Positions 34,262 through 43,510 of a DNA stretch of 64,000 bases are shown here, in pieces (position 1 is the stretch's first letter; each line of letters begins with the position of its first letter). This DNA is from Microbacterium testaceum StLB037 (lineage in GTDB: Bacteria; Actinomycetota; Actinomycetes; Actinomycetales; Microbacteriaceae). The notes below the pieces were generated by a model. That model was not told the origin of the DNA. It saw only the letters and a program-made list of their open reading frames with translations, and searched no databases. The position numbers and the translations under genes are program-made. The stretch lies in NCBI RefSeq assembly GCF_000202635.1, contig NC_015125.1, forward strand, positions 1,240,001 to 1,304,000, read 5' to 3'.

Positions 34262-36010
34262 CTATGAGTCGGTCGGCGGGGCCGAGGGAGGCGAGCTGGC
34301 CGCAGGCGCGGAAGACTGCGCCGCAGCCGTCGGTGCCGCACGGCGCACCCACCGCAGGGGGATCGAGAAGATCCCCCGCTGGTTGGGCTCCTCCACCTCG
34401 AGCCCGTAGTGCTCGCCGATCGCGTCGCGCAGCTGGGCGCGCTCGGCCTTGTCGTAGGCGCGCATCTCGCGCCGGAAGGCCGTCACGGTCGCCCAGCAGA
34501 TCGCCAGCAGCACCAGGCTGAACGGCAGAGCGATGCTGATGGCCGCCGTCTGCAGGGCTTGCAGACCGCCGGCCAGCAGCAGCGCGAAGGCGATGAGCGA
34601 GGTCGCAAGGGTGAAGAAGATGCGCACCCAGCGCTTGGGCTCCTCTTCGCCGCCGGTGGCGATCATGCCCATCACGAGCGCGCCGGAGTCCGCCGACGTG
34701 ACGAAGAAGATCCCGATGAGGATGAGGAACCCGATCGACAGGAACACGGCGCCCGGCACGCTCTCGAGCATCTGGAACAGCGCGGTCGAGACGTTCACCG
34801 CCCCGTCGGCGCCGACCAGAGAGACCGTGCCGCTGAGTTCGCCGTAGATGGCCGTCCCACCCAGAACGGTGAACCACAGGATGCCGACGAGCGTGGGCAC
34901 CAGGATCACTCCGGTGACGAACTCCCGCACCGTCCGTCCGCGCGAGATGCGCGCGATGAAGATGCCGACGAAGGGCGCCCACGAGATCCACCAGCCCCAG
35001 TAGAACGCCGTCCACGTGCCCTGCCAGGCGACCCCGTCTGCGCCGGAGTAAGCACTCGTGGTGAACGAGAGGCCGACGAAGTTCTGGATGTAGTTGCCGA
35101 TCGACTGCACGACGTCGCGCAGGAGGAACTCGGTGGGGCCGGCGAACAGGAGGTACAGCATCAACAGGCCGGCGAGCACGAGGTTGATGTTCGACAGCCA
35201 CTTCATGCCCTTGCCGACGCCCGAGAGCACCGAGAACAGCACGAAGCCGGTGATGATGCCCACGATGATCGCCTCGCTGACGACCGAGGGCGAGACGACG
35301 CCGAGGTACTCGAGACCGGCACTGATCTGGATGACACCGAGACCCAGCGATGTGGCGACGCCGAAGAGCGTGCCGACGAGGGCGGCGACATCGACCGCGT
35401 TGCCCCACGCCCCCTGCACGAGACGCGCCCCGAGCAACGGCTCGAGCGCCCAGCGGATGGTGCGCGGGCGCCGCCGCCGGTGGAAGGCGTAGGCGAGTGC
35501 GAGTCCGATCACGACGTAGATCGACCACGCGTGCACGCCCCAGTGCAGGAACGTCTGCGACATCGCCTGCTGGGCGAGCTGGTTGGGGGTGCCGGACACA
35601 CCGGGCCGCGGCTCGATGAAGTGACTGAGCGGCTCGCTCACGCCGTAGAAGACGAGACCGATGCCCATGCCGGCGGCGAACAGCAGCGAGAACCACGACA
35701 TCGTCGAGAACTCGGGCTCGTCGTCGTCCTGCCCGAGCTTGATGTTCCCGAATCGACTGAATCCCATCGCGAGCGCGAACACGACGAAGAACGCCGCGAT
35801 CAGCACGTAGTACCAGTTGAAGGCCGAGACGATCGTGGTCTGCACGGCGCCGAACGTGGCCTCGGCGGCGCTGGGGAAGAGCATCGCGAAGGCGATGAAC
35901 GCCAGCGCGATCGCTGCGGCAGGCCAGAAGACCCACCCCCGGATCGTCTTGTGACGACTGCCGAGGTGGGGATCGATGTTCACCGTGGTGTCGGGGGCTG
36001 CCTCGGTCAT
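34262..36010 (-). CDS. BCCT-family betaine/choline/carnitine transporter
   Basis: A 582-residue membrane protein with 12 helices. It has the BCCT signatures MGIGLVFYGVSEPLSHF (TM3-4 Trp/Tyr/Gly region), WTAFYWGWWISWAPFVGIF with the aromatic substrate box, and a cytoplasmic C-terminal tail of ~80 residues. It imports a quaternary-ammonium osmolyte with Na+ or H+. ATG 36010 is taken; the long upstream frame runs antisense to purC. Divergent from purC. Confidence 0.93.
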   Translation of the reverse strand: MTEAAPDTTVNIDPHLGSRHKTIRGWVFWPAAAIALAFIAFAMLFPSAAEATFGAVQTTIVSAFNWYYVLIAAFFVVFALAMGFSRFGNIKLGQDDDEPEFSTMSWFSLLFAAGMGIGLVFYGVSEPLSHFIEPRPGVSGTPNQLAQQAMSQTFLHWGVHAWSIYVVIGLALAYAFHRRRRPRTIRWALEPLLGARLVQGAWGNAVDVAALVGTLFGVATSLGLGVIQISAGLEYLGVVSPSVVSEAIIVGIITGFVLFSVLSGVGKGMKWLSNINLVLAGLLMLYLLFAGPTEFLLRDVVQSIGNYIQNFVGLSFTTSAYSGADGVAWQGTWTAFYWGWWISWAPFVGIFIARISRGRTVREFVTGVILVPTLVGILWFTVLGGTAIYGELSGTVSLVGADGAVNVSTALFQMLESVPGAVFLSIGFLILIGIFFVTSADSGALVMGMIATGGEEEPKRWVRIFFTLATSLIAFALLLAGGLQALQTAAISIALPFSLVLLAICWATVTAFRREMRAYDKAERAQLRDAIGEHYGLEVEEPNQRGIFSIPLRWVRRAAPTAAAQSSAPAASSPPSAPPTDS

Positions 36011-36109
36011 TCCATCCACGGTAGTCAAGGGCCTCGCGCCGACCGGGGGGCAGGCGCGACGGAGCGCGGTGTGGCACAATCCGCGCCGATGCGCGCCGCC
36101 CGCACCCGC

Positions 36110-36115
36110 AATAAT
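36110..36115 (+). promoter_or_regulatory. leaderless -10 box of purC
   Basis: AATAAT, 6 nt, then GTG 36122. An alternative CACAAT at 36075-36080 lies 8 nt before the in-frame ATG 36089. Confidence 0.45.
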
Positions 36116-36121
36116 GAGCGG

Positions 36122-37054
36122 GTGACCTCCGCTGCCCCGCTCGAGCTCCCCGGTTGGCGCCACACCTACTCCGGCAAGGTGCGCGACCTCTACATCCCCT
36201 CCGACACGGTCGAAGGGGCGGCCCCGGCGCACCTTCTCGTCGTCGCGAGCGACCGCGTGAGCGCGTTCGACCACGTCCTCTCCCCCGGCATCCCCGACAA
36301 GGGCGTGCTCCTGACCACCCTGAGCCTCTGGTGGTTCGACCAGCTCGCGGGTGCCGACGGAGGGCGCGGCATCCCGAATCACCTCGCCGCCGACCACGCC
36401 CTCGTCGGCGACGACGCGGTGGAGCTGATTCCGGATGTCGTGCGCGGACGCGCCATGCTGGTCCGCTCGCTCGACATGCAACCGATCGAGTGCGTGGTGC
36501 GCGGGTATCTGACCGGCTCGGGCTGGGCGGAGTACCGCGCGGAGGGCACGGTCTGCGGCATCCCCCTTCCGGATGGCCTGAACGACGGCGACCGCCTGCC
36601 GGAGCCGCTCTACACCCCGGCGTTCAAGGCGCCGATGGGCGAGCACGACGAGAACATCACGTTCGAGCGCTCCGTCGAGATCGTCGGGGCCGAGACCGCC
36701 GCGGCCCTGCGCGACGCCTCGCTCGAGATCTACCGCCGCGCGTCGGCCACCGCCGAGGCGCACGGGCTGATCCTCGCCGACACGAAGTTCGAGTTCGGCT
36801 TCGACGCCGACGGCGTGCTGACCCTCGCCGACGAGGTGCTGACCTCGGACTCCTCGCGGTACTGGGATGCCGAGGCCTGGAGCATCGGCACCACTCCGGC
36901 GGAACGCATGGCGAGCTTCGACAAGCAGATCGTGCGCAACTGGCTCGCGGAGAACTGGGACAAGCAGGGCGAACCGCCCGCGCTGCCCGACGAGATCGTC
37001 GAGCGCACCCGCGAGCGCTACGCGGAGCTGCTGCGCCTGCTCACGGCATCCTGA
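36122..37054 (+). CDS. purC: SAICAR synthase
   Basis: A 310-residue PurC joining CAIR and aspartate with ATP. It has SGKVRDLY near the start, VASDRVSAFDHVL, DMQPIECVVRGYLTGSGW and LADTKFEFGFD. It belongs to the long yeast/actinobacterial-type PurC (about 300 residues against 240). GTG 36122 is chosen from the N-terminus and the box 6 nt upstream; ATG 36089 in frame would add 11 basic residues. It is followed by REP hairpins and a nucleobase permease. Confidence 0.96.
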   Translation: MTSAAPLELPGWRHTYSGKVRDLYIPSDTVEGAAPAHLLVVASDRVSAFDHVLSPGIPDKGVLLTTLSLWWFDQLAGADGGRGIPNHLAADHALVGDDAVELIPDVVRGRAMLVRSLDMQPIECVVRGYLTGSGWAEYRAEGTVCGIPLPDGLNDGDRLPEPLYTPAFKAPMGEHDENITFERSVEIVGAETAAALRDASLEIYRRASATAEAHGLILADTKFEFGFDADGVLTLADEVLTSDSSRYWDAEAWSIGTTPAERMASFDKQIVRNWLAENWDKQGEPPALPDEIVERTRERYAELLRLLTAS

Positions 37055-37063
37055 TCCGCCCGC

Positions 37064-37161
37064 GGAGGCTTCGACAAGCTCAGCCACCGCTCGTGCGGCC
37101 GCGAAGCCCGAGCATCGGTCCCTGAGCCCGAGCATCGGTCCCTGAGCCTGTCGAAGGGACC
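37064..37161. repeat. REP-like hairpins and 20-bp tandem repeat
   Basis: Two 25-bp hairpins (37064-37088, stem GGAGGCT/AGCCACC with one mismatch; 37137-37161, perfect stem GGTCCCT/AGGGACC) share the core of the 8475-8603 elements. Between them is a perfect 20-bp tandem duplication (37105-37124 and 37125-37144), whose copies end in the GGTCCCTG half-site. The cluster separates purC from the permease. Confidence 0.85.
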
Positions 37162-37187
37162 CCCGACCACCCTCTTCAAGGAGACAC

Positions 37188-38525
37188 ATGTTCCGCTGGA
37201 AGCTGCACGGCAACGGGCGCACCGTTGCACCGGGCGCGGTCGTCGCCCCCGGCGAGCGCCTGAACTGGGGGGCGACGGTCGCGATCGGCCTCCAACACGT
37301 GATCGCGATGTTCGGTGCGACGTTCCTCGTGCCGGTGCTGACGCAGTTCCCGGTCTCGACGACGCTGCTGTTCTCGGGCGTCGGGACACTGCTCTTCCTG
37401 TTGATCACGCGCAATCGCCTCCCCAGCTACCTCGGCTCGTCGTTCGCCTTCATCGCGCCGATCACCGCCGCCACGACCATGGCCGGCACCGGCTCGGCGC
37501 TCGCCGGCATCGTCGCCGTCGGGGTGCTCCTGGCCGTGATCGGCTTCATCGTGCAGTTCGCCGGCCTCGGGTGGGTCGACAAGGTCATGCCCCCGGTCGT
37601 CGCGGGCGCGATCGTCGCGCTCATCGGGTTCAACCTCGCGCCGGTGGCGTGGGGCAGCTTCGAGAAGCAGCCGCTCACCGGAACGATCACGCTGGTCGCC
37701 GTCATCCTGTTCAGCGTGCTCTTCCGCGGCTTCCTGGGCCGCATCTCGATCTTCCTGGGCGTGATCGTCGGCTACGTCGCGACCGTGTTGATCCAGGTCA
37801 CGACCGGCGAGAAGCTCATCGACTTCGACGCCGTTGACGCCGCCCCGTGGGTGGGTCTGCCCGAGTTCCACTTCCCCGACTTCGCCTCCCCCGGCACGTG
37901 GTCGGTCATCGCAATGTTCCTGCCGGTCGTGCTCGTCCTCGTGGCCGAGAATGTCGGTCACGTGCGCGGAGTCGCCGCGATGACGGATGCCACGGCCAAC
38001 CGCTCGACCGGTCGCGCCCTCATCGCCGACGGTCTCGCCACGACGCTGGCGGGATCCTTCGGCGGCTCGGGCACCACGACCTACGGCGAGAACATCGGAG
38101 TCATGGCCGCCACGCGCGTCTACTCGACCGCGGTGTACTGGATCGCGGGCCTCACCGCGATCCTGCTGAGCCTCTCCCCCAAGGTCGGCGCGGTGTTCAA
38201 CACCATCCCGCCCGGGGTCCTCGGCGGCGTGACCACGGCGCTCTACGGCCTGATCGGCATCATCGGCATCAAGATCTGGGTCGACAACCGCGTCGACTTC
38301 TCGCGCCCGGTCAACCAGTACACCGGAGCGGTGGCCCTGGTTCTCGCGATCGCGGGCTTCACGATGGACATCGGCCAGTTCCAGCTCGGTGCCATCGTGC
38401 TCGGCTCGGTCGCGGCCCTCGTGATCTACCACCTCGGCAACGCGATCGCCCGCGCGCGCCAGACCGGCGCCGACGACGGCGGGCCCATCCCCGCGGTGGG
38501 GCCGCTGGGCGGCGACCCGTCCTGA
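37188..38525 (+). CDS. uracil/xanthine permease (NCS2 family)
   Basis: A 445-residue NCS2 permease with about 14 segments. It has LQHVIAMFGATFLVPVL in TM1, the TM3 serine region SYLGSSFAFIAPI, and the substrate helix VLVAENVGHVRGVAAM with the conserved Glu; then GSGTTTYGENIGVMA in TM10. It imports uracil or a purine base with protons. AAGGAG precedes ATG 37188. Standing just after purC, it makes sense as base salvage. Confidence 0.93.
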   Translation: MFRWKLHGNGRTVAPGAVVAPGERLNWGATVAIGLQHVIAMFGATFLVPVLTQFPVSTTLLFSGVGTLLFLLITRNRLPSYLGSSFAFIAPITAATTMAGTGSALAGIVAVGVLLAVIGFIVQFAGLGWVDKVMPPVVAGAIVALIGFNLAPVAWGSFEKQPLTGTITLVAVILFSVLFRGFLGRISIFLGVIVGYVATVLIQVTTGEKLIDFDAVDAAPWVGLPEFHFPDFASPGTWSVIAMFLPVVLVLVAENVGHVRGVAAMTDATANRSTGRALIADGLATTLAGSFGGSGTTTYGENIGVMAATRVYSTAVYWIAGLTAILLSLSPKVGAVFNTIPPGVLGGVTTALYGLIGIIGIKIWVDNRVDFSRPVNQYTGAVALVLAIAGFTMDIGQFQLGAIVLGSVAALVIYHLGNAIARARQTGADDGGPIPAVGPLGGDPS

Positions 38526-38548
38526 CTCCGCGTCAGGACCGAGGGATG

Positions 38549-38629
38549 CCGAGACCGCACCCGTTCACCGAGCCCGCACGCGCGTGCGGCGAGACGCCGA
38601 CGGCCTCGGCGATCGCGTGCGGTCTCGGC
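38549..38629. terminator. inverted repeat after the permease gene
   Basis: The 13-bp perfect arms GCCGAGACCGCAC (38549-38561) and GTGCGGTCTCGGC (38617-38629) surround a GC-rich loop with further internal pairing. It is probably a terminator or processing structure. Confidence 0.6.
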
Positions 38630-38682
38630 GAGGCGGGGCGTACGGCATGATCGGGGGGACCGCCCCCACCCCGGAGGAACCC

Positions 38683-38877
38683 ATGACCGCCACCACCCGC
38701 CCGACCGCCCGCACCGGCATCATCCTCGTCGCCGTGGGGACCGTCTTCCTCGCCGCGATGCTGTGGTGGGATGCCAACGGCGCTCCCACCGTGGCCCACT
38801 TCATCACCGCCTCGGCGGGGTACCTCATCGGCCAGGGCATCGTGACGTTCTTCGCCGCACGGCGTCGCCCGCGCTGA
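38683..38877 (+). CDS. 64-residue two-helix membrane protein
   Basis: A small protein with two hydrophobic helices (TGIILVAVGTVFLAAMLWW and HFITASAGYLIGQGIVTFF) and a basic tail ARRRPR. GGAGGAA lies 6 nt before ATG 38683. Family unknown; genes of this size and plan are common in Microbacteriaceae. Confidence 0.7.
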   Translation: MTATTRPTARTGIILVAVGTVFLAAMLWWDANGAPTVAHFITASAGYLIGQGIVTFFAARRRPR

Positions 38878-38939
38878 CGCCGCGCCCGCGGCATCCGGTC
38901 CGTCCTGCGGATTTCGGAGGCGGGGGCGGGCCGTCCCGA

Positions 38940-39017
38940 GGAGTTCGACCGCAACACGCCGCTCCAGGCCGCTCTCCGCCGGCGAGTCGGGACTCAACTC
39001 GGCGCGACGGCACGCCC
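38940..39017. repeat. intergenic repeat element, copy 1
   Basis: It shares GGAGTTCGACCGCAAC (38940-38955) and GACGGCACGCCC (39006-39017) with the element at 44669-44787, in the same order and orientation. Its imperfect inverted arms are less well kept. It lies just upstream of the sugar operon's lacI gene. Confidence 0.65.
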
Positions 39018-39100
39018 GCCGACCCCGGCCTCGCCGCCACCGTTGCCGTTCCGTTACTTGACACCGGCGGGCTCCACACCGCACACTGATTGCTGTCGCT

Positions 39101-39137
39101 GGTAAATCGGTTTATCAGCAAGATAAATCGATTATCC
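39101..39137. promoter_or_regulatory. paired LacI-type operators
   Basis: GGTAAATCGGTTTATC (39101-39116) and GATAAATCGATTATCC (39122-39137) are related palindromes. Their centres are 21 bp apart, two helical turns, so two repressor dimers would sit on one face. They lie just before lacI, implying autoregulation of the whole operon. Confidence 0.75.
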
Positions 39138-39153
39138 AACGAAGGGTGAAGCC

Positions 39154-40206
39154 ATGGCTCGAGTGCGCATCGCGGATGTCGCCAAAGCCGCCGGCGTCTC
39201 GCCCGCGACCGTCTCTCTCGTCCTGAACGACGCCGAGTCGCGCATCTCCGACGAGACCAAGGAGCGCGTGCGCCGCGTCGCCGACGAGGTCGGATACTCC
39301 CCCAACCCGATCGCCCGGAGCCTCCGCACCCGCGTGACCGGCACGATCGGCCTCGTCTCGGACCGCATCGCGACGACCCCGTTCGCCGGACGCATGCTGG
39401 CCGGTGCGCAAGAGGTCGCCCGCGAGAACGGGCGACTGGTGATCCTCGTCGACACCGACGGCCACCCCGAGATCGAATCGGACGCGATCTCCACGCTCGT
39501 GAACCACCGCGTCGACGGCATGGTCTACGCGTCGATGTACCACCGCGTGCTCCCGGCCCCCGCCGGTCTGCCCTCGGGCACGGTCTTCCTCGACTGCCGA
39601 CCCGAAGACGGCGGATACCCGGCCGTCGTCCCCGATGACTACGCCGGGGGACGCGCCGCCACCCAGGAACTGATCGACGCGGGCCACCGCCGCATCGCCT
39701 ACATCGACGACGGCGACGCCGACCGCCCGGTCGCCGCCGAGCTCCGCCTGCAGGGCTACCGGGACGTCCTCACCGAGGCCGGCATCGACCCCGATCCCGC
39801 TCTCCACGTCTCCGCGCAGACCTCGGCGGCCGGCGGTCAGAGCGCGATCGCCGAGCTGATGGCCTTGCCCGACGAGCAGCGCCCCACCGGCGTCTTCGCC
39901 TTCAACGACCGCATCGCGGCCGGGGTCGTCATGTGGGCGCCCCGTCATGGCATCCGGATTCCCGAAGACCTGTCGATCGTCGGCTACGACGACCAACAGC
40001 TGGTCGCGGCGGAGCTCGATCCGCCCCTGACCACCGTCTCGCTCCCCCACGCGGCCATGGGCCGCTGGGCGATGGAGGTCGCCCTCGGCCTCCGCGAGAC
40101 GGACACCGATTCCCCCCACCTCATGGACTGCCCGATCGTTCGTCGGGCTTCCGTCGGCCCTCCCGCGCACCTCGGCAGCGCGCGGGACCCCCGGGCCACG
40201 GACTGA
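39154..40206 (+). CDS. LacI family regulator of the fructoside operon
   Basis: A 350-residue LacI/GalR repressor. The HTH is RIADVAKAAGVSPATVSLVL, with a hinge PNPIARSLRT and a sensor domain ending GYDDQQLVAAELDPPLTTVSLP. AAGGGTGAAG precedes ATG 39154. It is the first gene of the operon and the operators at 39101-39137 are directly upstream. The inducer is probably a sugar of the operon. Confidence 0.93.
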   Translation: MARVRIADVAKAAGVSPATVSLVLNDAESRISDETKERVRRVADEVGYSPNPIARSLRTRVTGTIGLVSDRIATTPFAGRMLAGAQEVARENGRLVILVDTDGHPEIESDAISTLVNHRVDGMVYASMYHRVLPAPAGLPSGTVFLDCRPEDGGYPAVVPDDYAGGRAATQELIDAGHRRIAYIDDGDADRPVAAELRLQGYRDVLTEAGIDPDPALHVSAQTSAAGGQSAIAELMALPDEQRPTGVFAFNDRIAAGVVMWAPRHGIRIPEDLSIVGYDDQQLVAAELDPPLTTVSLPHAAMGRWAMEVALGLRETDTDSPHLMDCPIVRRASVGPPAHLGSARDPRATD

Positions 40207-40268
40207 CGCCTCTCCGGCGTCCCCTCACGATGGCGACAGGGATGTCGTCGCACACCGAAAGGAACACG

Positions 40269-41561
40269 ATGAAGAAGTCCTTCATCCCGCTCGCCGCAAC
40301 GGGCGTCGCTGCCGCGCTGGTGCTGACCGGCTGCGGTCAGGCAGGTCAGGGCAGCACGACGACCGAAGACGGTCGCACCGTGCTGACCATGTGGACGCAC
40401 TCGGCGGGCAACCCCGCTGAACTCGCGGTCTACGAACAGATCATCAGCGACTTCAACGCCTCGCAAGACCAGTACGAGGTCAAGACCGAGTCCTTCCCGC
40501 AGGGCGCGTACAACGACGCCATCGTCGCGGCGGCGGCCTCGGGCGACCTGCCCTGCCTGCTCGACCTCGACGGCCCGATCATGCCCAACTGGGCCTGGGC
40601 CAACTACCTGCAGCCGCTGAACATCTCCAGCGACATCACCGACAAGCTCCTTCCCACCGCGGTCGGAAAGTACAACGGCGAGATCTACTCCGCCGGCTAC
40701 TGGGATGCCGCCCTCGGCATCTTCGCCCGCAAGTCGGTTCTGGATGCCAACGGCATCCGCATCCCGACCATGGCTCAGCCGTGGACCGCGGCGGAGTTCG
40801 ACTCCGCCCTCGCCACGCTGAAGGCGGCCGGGTACGACACCCCGATCGACATCGGCGCCGAGGACAAGGGCGAGTGGTGGCCGTACGCCTACTCGCCGTT
40901 CCTGCAGAGCTTCGGCGGCGACCTGATCAACCGCGACACGATGCTCACCGCGGACGGTGCGCTGAACGGTCCGGATGCCGTGAAGTGGGGCGGGTGGTTC
41001 CAGTCCCTGTTCACGAACGGCTACGCCAACAGCGGCGGCACCGTCGGCAACCAGGAGTTCGTCGACGGCAAGGTCGCGCTGAGCTACACGGGCGTCTGGA
41101 ACGGTCTCGCCGCGGTCGACGCCGTCGGTGAGGACCTGCTGATCCTGCCGCCGCCGAACCTCGGTAACGGCCCCAAGATCGGCGGCGGTTCGTGGCAGTG
41201 GGGCATCTCGTCGTCCTGCAACGACGCCGAGGGCGCCCGCAAGTACCTCGAGTTCAGCTTCAACGACAAGTACATCACCCAGTTCGCCGACGAACAGCTC
41301 GTGATCCCCGCCACGGAGGCGGCCACCGAGGCGTCGAAGTACTTCAACTCCACCGATGGCGCTCTGCGTCCGTTCGCGGAGTTCTCGAAGGAGTACGCCG
41401 TGCTGCGCCCCGAGACCCCCGCCTACGCGGTGATCTCGACCACGTTCGAGACGGCGGCCAAGGACATCATGAACGGCGCCGACGTGCAGTCGGCCCTGGA
41501 TGCCGCCGTCACCGAGATCGACACCAACATCTCCTCCAACGACGGCTACGGCGCGAAGTAA
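40269..41561 (+). CDS. sugar ABC transporter solute-binding lipoprotein
   Basis: A 430-residue family-1 binding protein. Signal peptide and lipobox VLTGC (Cys about residue 22), then LTMWTHSAGN and ASGDLPCLLDLDGPIMPNW, typical of oligosaccharide-binding proteins. It carries many surface Trp residues (WWPYAYSP, WGGWFQ, GGSWQWGISS). AAAGGAA precedes ATG 40269. A hairpin lies between it and the permease gene. GH32/68-like and fructokinase genes downstream suggest a fructoside ligand. Confidence 0.92.
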   Translation: MKKSFIPLAATGVAAALVLTGCGQAGQGSTTTEDGRTVLTMWTHSAGNPAELAVYEQIISDFNASQDQYEVKTESFPQGAYNDAIVAAAASGDLPCLLDLDGPIMPNWAWANYLQPLNISSDITDKLLPTAVGKYNGEIYSAGYWDAALGIFARKSVLDANGIRIPTMAQPWTAAEFDSALATLKAAGYDTPIDIGAEDKGEWWPYAYSPFLQSFGGDLINRDTMLTADGALNGPDAVKWGGWFQSLFTNGYANSGGTVGNQEFVDGKVALSYTGVWNGLAAVDAVGEDLLILPPPNLGNGPKIGGGSWQWGISSSCNDAEGARKYLEFSFNDKYITQFADEQLVIPATEAATEASKYFNSTDGALRPFAEFSKEYAVLRPETPAYAVISTTFETAAKDIMNGADVQSALDAAVTEIDTNISSNDGYGAK

Positions 41562-41570
41562 CGCCGAGCC

Positions 41571-41602
41571 TGCGGTGGGGGTCCGCTCGGACCCCCACCG
41601 CA
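41571..41602 (+). other. hairpin after the solute-binding-protein gene
   Basis: A perfect 13-bp stem, TGCGGTGGGGGTC paired with GACCCCCACCGCA around CGCTCG, sits 10 nt past the stop codon, with no U-tract. Such hairpins raise the yield of the binding protein over the permeases in ABC operons (inference). Confidence 0.6.
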
Positions 41603-41622
41603 CCCGGGAAAGAAGAATCCTG

Positions 41623-42564
41623 ATGACCGTGTCTCCTCCGGTCGCCGCGGCGAAGCAGCCGCGCCGATCCCTCCGTCGCATCCGTTCCTCCCGAGGCCGG
41701 GAGACGTGGGCGGGCCTGGCGATGATGGCCCCCGCCGGGCTCCTGCTCCTGCTCTTCCTCATCGTGCCCGTGCTGCTGGCGTTCACGCTGTCGTTCACGA
41801 ACGCCCGTCTGATCTCGCCGAACCCGCCGCGCTTCGTGGGCCTCGACAACTTCTTCCGGGCCTTCACCGCCGACCCGGTGTTCCTGCAGTCGGCACTGAA
41901 CACGTTCCTGTTCGCGCTCGTCGTGGTGCCGGTCCAGGCCGGTCTCGGTCTGCTGCTCGCGATCCTCGTGAACCAGCGCCTGCGCGGCACCACGTTCTTC
42001 CGCGTGGTGTTCTTCATCCCGGTCGTGACGTCGATCGTCGTGGTGTCGATCCTCTGGCGCTTCATGTACCAGAGCGACGGACTCATCAACTCGATGATCG
42101 ACACCGTCACCTTCGGGGCCCTGAAGGGCGCCGACTGGCTGAACGACCCGACCACCGCGCTCGGCGCGATCATCGTGCTGTCGATCTGGCAGGCCGTGGG
42201 CTTCCACATGATCATCTGGCTCGCCGGTCTCCAGACCATCCCCGAGGAGCTGTACGAAGCCGCTCGAATGGACGGCGCGAGCCGGTGGCACCAGTTCGCC
42301 CACGTGACGTGGCCGGGCCTTCGTCCCACCATGGTCTTCGTCCTCGTCACGATCACGATCGCCGCCCTCGGGCTCTTCGTCCAGGTCGACGTGATGACCC
42401 AGGGCGGTCCCCTCAACTCGACGACGACCGTCGTGTACCACGCGGTGCGCAAGGGCTACGAGCAGCAGGAGATCGGCTACGCCGCCGCGATCTCGCTCCT
42501 GTTCTTCGTCGCCGTGCTGGTCATCGCCCTCATCCAGCGCTGGTTGACCCGAGAGAAGAACTGA
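41623..42564 (+). CDS. sugar ABC transporter permease (MalF type)
   Basis: A 313-residue permease with six membrane segments. It has the EAA loop (EAARMDGASRWHQFAHVTWPG) that contacts the ATPase, and FTNARLISPNPPRFVGLDNF in the first periplasmic loop. No ATPase gene is in the operon, so a shared MsiK-type ATPase elsewhere is likely. It is followed 1 bp later by the second permease. Confidence 0.93.
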   Translation: MTVSPPVAAAKQPRRSLRRIRSSRGRETWAGLAMMAPAGLLLLLFLIVPVLLAFTLSFTNARLISPNPPRFVGLDNFFRAFTADPVFLQSALNTFLFALVVVPVQAGLGLLLAILVNQRLRGTTFFRVVFFIPVVTSIVVVSILWRFMYQSDGLINSMIDTVTFGALKGADWLNDPTTALGAIIVLSIWQAVGFHMIIWLAGLQTIPEELYEAARMDGASRWHQFAHVTWPGLRPTMVFVLVTITIAALGLFVQVDVMTQGGPLNSTTTVVYHAVRKGYEQQEIGYAAAISLLFFVAVLVIALIQRWLTREKN

Positions 42565-42565
42565 C

Positions 42566-43510
42566 ATGACCGGCACCCTCGAGCGCCCCCGCCGCACGGC
42601 GTCGCGCAGCACCCCCGCCCGAGAGCGCACCCGCTCCTCGGAAGGCCGCAACGGCCGCATCCTCACCTACGTGTCGATGTCGATCCTGGCGGTGTTCTTC
42701 CTGTTCCCCCTCGTGTTCATGTTCGTCTCGAGCCTGAAGCCCGACGCGCAGATCCTCCGCGACATCGACTCCCCCGCGGCGTTCCTGCCGACCGGCGACA
42801 TCAGCCTCGACAACTACTTCGGCGTCTTCGATCGCGTGCCCGTCGGACAGTTCCTCTTCAACTCGATCCTCGTGACGGTGCTCACGGTCGGGCTCGGGCT
42901 GATCGTGAACTCCCTCGCCGGCTTCGCCCTGTCGCGCCTGCGGTGGAAGGGTCGCGTGGTCGTGCTCGCGCTCATCATCGCGACCCTCATCGTGCCCTTC
43001 GAGACGATCGCCGTGCCGATGGTCTACTGGGTCAACCAGCTGCCGACCCTCGTCATGGAGGGCGGCGTGCTGAAGTACGACTTCGGCTGGCTGAACACGT
43101 ACCAGGTGCAGATCGTGCCGTTCATCGCGAACGCCTTCTCGATCTTCCTGTTCGCGCAGTACTTCTCGACGATCCCGCCGTCGCTCGACGAGGCGGCCCG
43201 CATCGACGGGGCGAGCTGGTTCACGATCTACCGCCGCATCATCGTGCCCCTCTCGGGGCCGGCGTTCGCGACGGTGGCGATCCTGACGTTCCTGCCCGCG
43301 TGGAACCAGTACCTGTGGCCCCTCATGGTCGTGCAGAAGGAGAATCTGCGCCCGGTCATGGTCGGCATGCAGTACTTCTTCCAGCTCAACACCGCCTGGG
43401 GTGAGGTCATGGCCTACACCTCGCTCATCACCCTGCCCGTGCTGATCGTGTTCCTGGTCTTCCAGCGTGCGTTCGTCAGCAGCATCGCGGCATCCGGAGT
43501 CAAGGGATGA
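42566..43510 (+). CDS. sugar ABC transporter permease (MalG type)
   Basis: A 314-residue permease with six membrane helices. The EAA loop is EAARIDGASWFTIYRRIIVPL. It has a long polar N-terminal tail (~25 residues). It pairs with the preceding MalF-type subunit. Its TGA overlaps the ATG of the short kinase remnant that follows (ATGA). Confidence 0.93.
   Translation: MTGTLERPRRTASRSTPARERTRSSEGRNGRILTYVSMSILAVFFLFPLVFMFVSSLKPDAQILRDIDSPAAFLPTGDISLDNYFGVFDRVPVGQFLFNSILVTVLTVGLGLIVNSLAGFALSRLRWKGRVVVLALIIATLIVPFETIAVPMVYWVNQLPTLVMEGGVLKYDFGWLNTYQVQIVPFIANAFSIFLFAQYFSTIPPSLDEAARIDGASWFTIYRRIIVPLSGPAFATVAILTFLPAWNQYLWPLMVVQKENLRPVMVGMQYFFQLNTAWGEVMAYTSLITLPVLIVFLVFQRAFVSSIAASGVKG

Noticed and set aside
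36011..37414. N-terminal extension of the BCCT gene to 1050 residues
   Set aside because: The extension runs antisense to purC and the REP cluster; ATG 36010 fits the family.
39984..42452. 822-codon minus-strand open frame
   Set aside because: Antisense to the binding protein and permease genes, which have clear signatures.
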